This document shows positions 61,182 to 64,000 of a stretch of 64,000 nucleotides of DNA, piece after piece. Each line of letters opens with the position of its first letter. The stretch's first letter is position 1. The position numbers and the translations under genes are program-made. This DNA is from an uncultured Rhodoplanes sp. (GTDB lineage: Bacteria > Pseudomonadota > Alphaproteobacteria > Rhizobiales > Xanthobacteraceae). The notes under the pieces were generated by a model. That model was not told where the DNA came from. It made no database searches and saw nothing but the letters and a program-made list of their open reading frames with translations. Where the stretch lies: positions 1-64,000 of the forward strand of contig CAKZHN010000179.1 in NCBI GenBank assembly GCA_936924235.1, written 5' to 3'.

Positions 61182-61741
61182 TCGACCGGCTTGATCTGGT
61201 ACTGGGACCCGAACTCGTCCGGCTGGAAGATCAGCCGGTAGGTGCGGATCGCGATCAGCAGCACCGCGGACACGTCGCCGAGCCAGGCGACCAGGAAGAA
61301 CGGCCAGGTCGGCAGTCGCAGATCGAAGGTCAGCACATGGTCGGCCTTGGTGGTCCAGACCTTGTCGTAGAGCGTGTAGGTCTGCACCGTGACGACGAAC
61401 AGCAGAACCAGCGTCGCGAACACGTCGATGAAGCGTTTGAACTTCGGCCCGACATTGGCATAGAGCAGATCGACCGTGATGTGCGTGCCGCGATAGCTCG
61501 TCGCGGCGATGCCCCAGAAGATCAGGATGCCGAGCAGCAGCCGGCCGAAGTCATACGCATCCGGAATCTGCACGCTGAAGAAGTAGCGCAGCATCACCGA
61601 GATGAAGATGTCGGCCGCGACGATGCCGACGAAGCCCGCGGCGATCAGCTCGATGGTGTCGATCAGCCAGTTCATCGGCCCGCGCGGTCCGTGCGCGCCG
61701 GTCTCCGTTGACTGCTCGGTGATGGGATTGCCGCCGGACAT
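61178..61741 (-). CDS. TRAP transporter small membrane subunit (DctQ-like)
   Basis: A 187-residue protein with four predicted helices. The conserved DctQ segments are FGRLLLGILIFWGIAATSYRGTHITVDLL and RYFFSVQIPDAYDFG. AAGGTAAGG precedes the ATG at 61741. A 16-bp stem-loop lies just upstream of that ribosome site. Partner of the large subunit at 59874 and binding protein at 61809. Confidence 0.9.
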   Translation of the reverse strand: MSGGNPITEQSTETGAHGPRGPMNWLIDTIELIAAGFVGIVAADIFISVMLRYFFSVQIPDAYDFGRLLLGILIFWGIAATSYRGTHITVDLLYANVGPKFKRFIDVFATLVLLFVVTVQTYTLYDKVWTTKADHVLTFDLRLPTWPFFLVAWLGDVSAVLLIAIRTYRLIFQPDEFGSQYQIKPVE

Positions 61742-61757
61742 GGCCTTACCTTGAAAC

Positions 61758-61792
61758 AACAACGGCAGCGGATGAGATCCGCTGCCGTTGTT
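61758..61792 (-). other. 16-bp perfect intercistronic stem-loop between TRAP binding protein and DctQ
   Basis: Positions 61758-61773 pair perfectly with 61777-61792, leaving a 3-base loop. Read on the minus strand the stem begins 16 bases after the binding-protein stop and is followed by GTTTCAAGGTAAGG, the DctQ ribosome site. A stem this long should block 3' exonucleases and may attenuate transcription, giving more binding protein than membrane subunits. Confidence 0.8.
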
Positions 61793-61808
61793 CTGATTGC
61801 GCCCGCCG

Positions 61809-62843
61809 CTAGAACCCCGCGTGATATTGCGCGAGCGCGGCCTGCAGCTCCTTCATGATCGCGTCGGGATCGCCGCCGGCCTTCTTCACGTCATCGGCCC
61901 ACTTCTGCTTGAGCGGCTCGGCCGACTTCTTCCACTCGGCGAGCTGCTCGTTGCTGATGGTGTAGACCTCGTGGCCCGGCATCGCCTTGATCTTCTCGAT
62001 GCCGGAGTGCTCGAAGTCGGCCCAGGGATCGGCGAACTTGGCGGCCCAGTCGGTGGTGCAGTGGTCGTCGATCACCTTCTTCTGCGCCGCCGACATGGCG
62101 TTGTAGGTGCGCGGGCTCATCAGCCACTGGAACATCACCGAGCCGAGCGGCGCGTCCATGTGATACTTGGTGACCTTGTCGACGCCGAGCAGCGGCACCG
62201 AGCCCCACGGGAAGGTCACGGCCTCGGCCACGCCCTTCTCCAGCACGTCGCGCACCTCGGTGGCGCTGGCCTGCACGTTGGTGCCGCCAAGCAGCGTCAT
62301 CCACGCCGCGACCGTCGCCTGGGCCGGCCTGATTTTCATGCCCTTGATGTCGGACGGCACCATGATCTTCTTGGACTTGGAGTGCCACGCCAGCGGATCG
62401 AGCACGAAGGAGAAGCAGTACTTCACGTCCTTCATCTCGGCCGCGGCGTATTTGCGATACCACACGTCGATCGCGCGGTTTCCGCCCTTGGCCTGGCCGA
62501 CCACGAAGGGCAGTTCGCCGGCTGCGATGATCGGAAAGCGGCCCGGCTGGTAGCCCGGATTGACGTAGGTGAAGTCGGCGATGCCGTCACGCGCCATGTC
62601 GTAATGATCGAACGCCTTGCCGAGCTGCTGCGACGGGAAGATCTTGTACTTGATGGTGCCGCCTGAGGCCTTCTCGACGTCGGCGCCCCATTCCTCCATC
62701 GCCTTCTGCAGCGGATGTGTCGGCGGCACCCAGTGCGAGAGCTTGAGCTCGATGGTCTTGTCCTGGGCGTGCGCTGCTGGAGTGGTAAGGGCGAGCGCCA
62801 AAGCCACAGCTGGCGCGAATTTCAGCATCGCTGAAAGCGTCAT
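61809..62843 (-). CDS. TRAP transporter substrate-binding protein (DctP-like)
   Basis: A 344-residue periplasmic binding protein. The signal peptide (about 1-26) ends AHA-QD. IELKLSHWVPPTHPLQKAMEEWGADVEKASGGTIKYKIFPSQQLG is the DctP N-terminal domain. The ligand-anchoring Arg is probably in MKIRPAQAT and the conserved EVRDVLEKGVAEAVTFPW follows. GGGAGGAA precedes the ATG at 62843. It is the first gene of the TRAP operon. The ligand is likely an organic acid; which one is unknown. Confidence 0.91.
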   Translation of the reverse strand: MTLSAMLKFAPAVALALALTTPAAHAQDKTIELKLSHWVPPTHPLQKAMEEWGADVEKASGGTIKYKIFPSQQLGKAFDHYDMARDGIADFTYVNPGYQPGRFPIIAAGELPFVVGQAKGGNRAIDVWYRKYAAAEMKDVKYCFSFVLDPLAWHSKSKKIMVPSDIKGMKIRPAQATVAAWMTLLGGTNVQASATEVRDVLEKGVAEAVTFPWGSVPLLGVDKVTKYHMDAPLGSVMFQWLMSPRTYNAMSAAQKKVIDDHCTTDWAAKFADPWADFEHSGIEKIKAMPGHEVYTISNEQLAEWKKSAEPLKQKWADDVKKAGGDPDAIMKELQAALAQYHAGF

Positions 62844-63029
62844 TTCCGGTTCCTCCCTTGGTCGGCCTTCGGGCCGGGTGTTGGTTTCAAGGCCAACTTT
62901 TGCTTGGATTGAGCCTCAGAAGCCTGCTGATGTAAAGGAAGGCCGCCGGTCATTTTCCGGGAAAACACGTCCCTGGATAAAGCCTGGAACTTGGTTTATG
63001 GCTGCGCCGCCGCAGCGGCCCCGGAGGGG

Positions 63030-64000
63030 ATGTTGAAAGTCGACAGCGTGAAGCCACCGAAAGCGGCCGCCGATCCCGCGTCGCTGCATAAAAAGATGAT
63101 GCAGCTTCTGTCGAGCCTTTGGGTGACGCACGCCATCGGTTCGTTCGCGCGGATGGGCTTGGCCGATGCCATGGAGGCGGGCGGCGACAACGCCGAGGCG
63201 CTGGCCAAGGCGCGCGGGCTCGTGCCCGACCGGGTCTATCGGTTGCTGCGCGCGCTCTCGACGGTGGGCATCGTCACGGAATCGGCCGGCGGCCGTTTCG
63301 CGCTGACGCCGCTCGGCCGCATGCTCACGTCAAATGCGCCGAACTCGATGCGGACCTCGGCCGAGCTGCTGACCGAATACAACGGCGAGATCTGGAGCAA
63401 GCTCGACGGCGCGCTGGCGGGCGGCATCGCGTTCGAGGCGTTGAAGGGCAAGGAATTGTTCGACTGGCTGCACACCAATCCGAAGGAAGGCGCGCGCTTC
63501 CAGCGCATGATGGTCGAGGTGCATTCGCCGGAGACGCCGGCGATCGTCGCGGCCTACGACTTTGGCCAGTTCAAGCGCATCGTCGATGTCGGCGGCGGCC
63601 ACGGCATGCTGTTGTCGGCGATTCTGGCCGCGCATCCGGGCGTGCACGGCACGCTGTTCGATCTTCAGGAAGGCATCGAGGCCGCGCGGCGCGGCGAGGG
63701 CGGCCCGTTGCCCGGCGTGTCCTTCATTCCCGGCAACGTGTTCGAGTTCGTGCCGGAGGGCGCGGATGCCTACCTGTTCCGGCACCTCCTGCACGACTAC
63801 GACGACGACGACTGCCTGAAGATGCTCACCAACGTGCGGCGCGCCATGAAGCCGACGTCGCGTGTCATCGTGCTGGAAAAGACCGTGCCGACCGACGACA
63901 CGCCGAGCCCGGGCCGCTGGCTCGACCTGCACGTCATGCTGCTCACCGGCGGCCGCGAGCGCACCGTGCCGGAGTATGAGGCGCTGTTCGACAAGGCCGG
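63030..64000 (+). CDS. SAM-dependent O-methyltransferase, family 2 (partial, runs off the right edge)
   Basis: The visible 323 residues begin at an ATG preceded by GGAGGGG (very close; a TTG one codon on has better spacing). An N-terminal winged-helix dimerisation domain (LLSSLWVTHAIGSFARMGLADAM, VYRLLRALSTVGIV) precedes the SAM-binding VDVGGGHG at about residue 189. The catalytic His region RHLLHDYDDDDC follows, and the chain is open at the end of the window. The fold is that of plant-type and carotenoid (CrtF-like) O-methyltransferases and of antibiotic-pathway enzymes. The substrate is unknown. Confidence 0.85.
   Translation, partial: MLKVDSVKPPKAAADPASLHKKMMQLLSSLWVTHAIGSFARMGLADAMEAGGDNAEALAKARGLVPDRVYRLLRALSTVGIVTESAGGRFALTPLGRMLTSNAPNSMRTSAELLTEYNGEIWSKLDGALAGGIAFEALKGKELFDWLHTNPKEGARFQRMMVEVHSPETPAIVAAYDFGQFKRIVDVGGGHGMLLSAILAAHPGVHGTLFDLQEGIEAARRGEGGPLPGVSFIPGNVFEFVPEGADAYLFRHLLHDYDDDDCLKMLTNVRRAMKPTSRVIVLEKTVPTDDTPSPGRWLDLHVMLLTGGRERTVPEYEALFDKA

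Overview
The window is a high-GC chromosomal segment from an alphaproteobacterium, most likely of the order Hyphomicrobiales (Rhizobiales) near the Bradyrhizobium / Rhodopseudomonas / Xanthobacteraceae group. This rests on gene content: a RegB/RegA redox two-component pair, a GlnD of alphaproteobacterial size, a Cys-type intracellular PhaZ, an MmcB-type protein, and many Bug-type and NitT/TauT-type binding proteins. Complex intergenic palindromic repeats point the same way. The assignment is inference; there is no rRNA or other taxonomic marker in the window. I see no tRNA, rRNA, CRISPR array, insertion sequence or phage gene.

Positions 1-17135 form a dense transport and catabolism cluster. 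A ten-gene minus-strand run (9706 down to 405, followed by a partial GntR regulator at the left edge) encodes two complete ABC importers of the nitrate/sulfonate/taurine class. These are interleaved with a dihydroorotase-like amidohydrolase carrying an unusual C-terminal extension, a small Rieske ferredoxin, a flavin-dependent (LLM) monooxygenase and a polysaccharide-deacetylase-fold hydrolase. A divergent plus-strand operon (10071-13156) carries a Rieske oxygenase, an NAD(P)-dependent SDR/epimerase and a third binding protein, which is a paralogue of the one at 405. A third complete importer lies on the minus strand (16007 to 13168), next to a 4,5-dihydroxyphthalate decarboxylase-like protein (16164-17135). 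Together this looks like uptake and oxidative/hydrolytic breakdown of one or a few ring compounds, possibly cyclic amides or aromatic acids. The substrate is unknown.

Positions 17140-33506 are mixed: a DUF3891 protein, glutaryl-CoA dehydrogenase, a TauE/SafE permease, an alpha/beta hydrolase, a periplasmic von Willebrand A protein, then mtnA, an exported M20 peptidase and an MmcB-type protein. A chemoreceptor with a periplasmic haem-c motif follows, then an NHL-repeat protein coupled to a Bug-type binding protein, the RegB/RegA redox system and an ABC-2 exporter. Positions 33624-42697 are mostly housekeeping: PhaZ, a YgjP-like metallopeptidase, a Bcr/CflA-type MFS exporter, a class A penicillin-binding protein, a small secreted basic protein and GlnD.

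Positions 43006-54186 hold a complete sulfonate-type ABC importer, a zinc alcohol dehydrogenase, an OsmC protein, a membrane protein, three tandem Bug-type binding proteins without membrane partners, and MutS. Positions 54356-64000 hold a CMD-like protein, a DUF1444 protein, a class I glutamine-amidotransferase hydrolase, an ACMSD-like amidohydrolase, a TPP enzyme, a full TRAP transporter and a truncated SAM-dependent O-methyltransferase at the right edge.

Three kinds of intergenic palindromic repeat are present (two of them in two copies). Strong stem-loops lie immediately downstream of the binding-protein genes of the sulfonate ABC and TRAP operons, which probably raises expression of the binding protein over the membrane subunits. 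The window encodes ten exported substrate-binding proteins, which fits a nutrient-scavenging soil or freshwater lifestyle.
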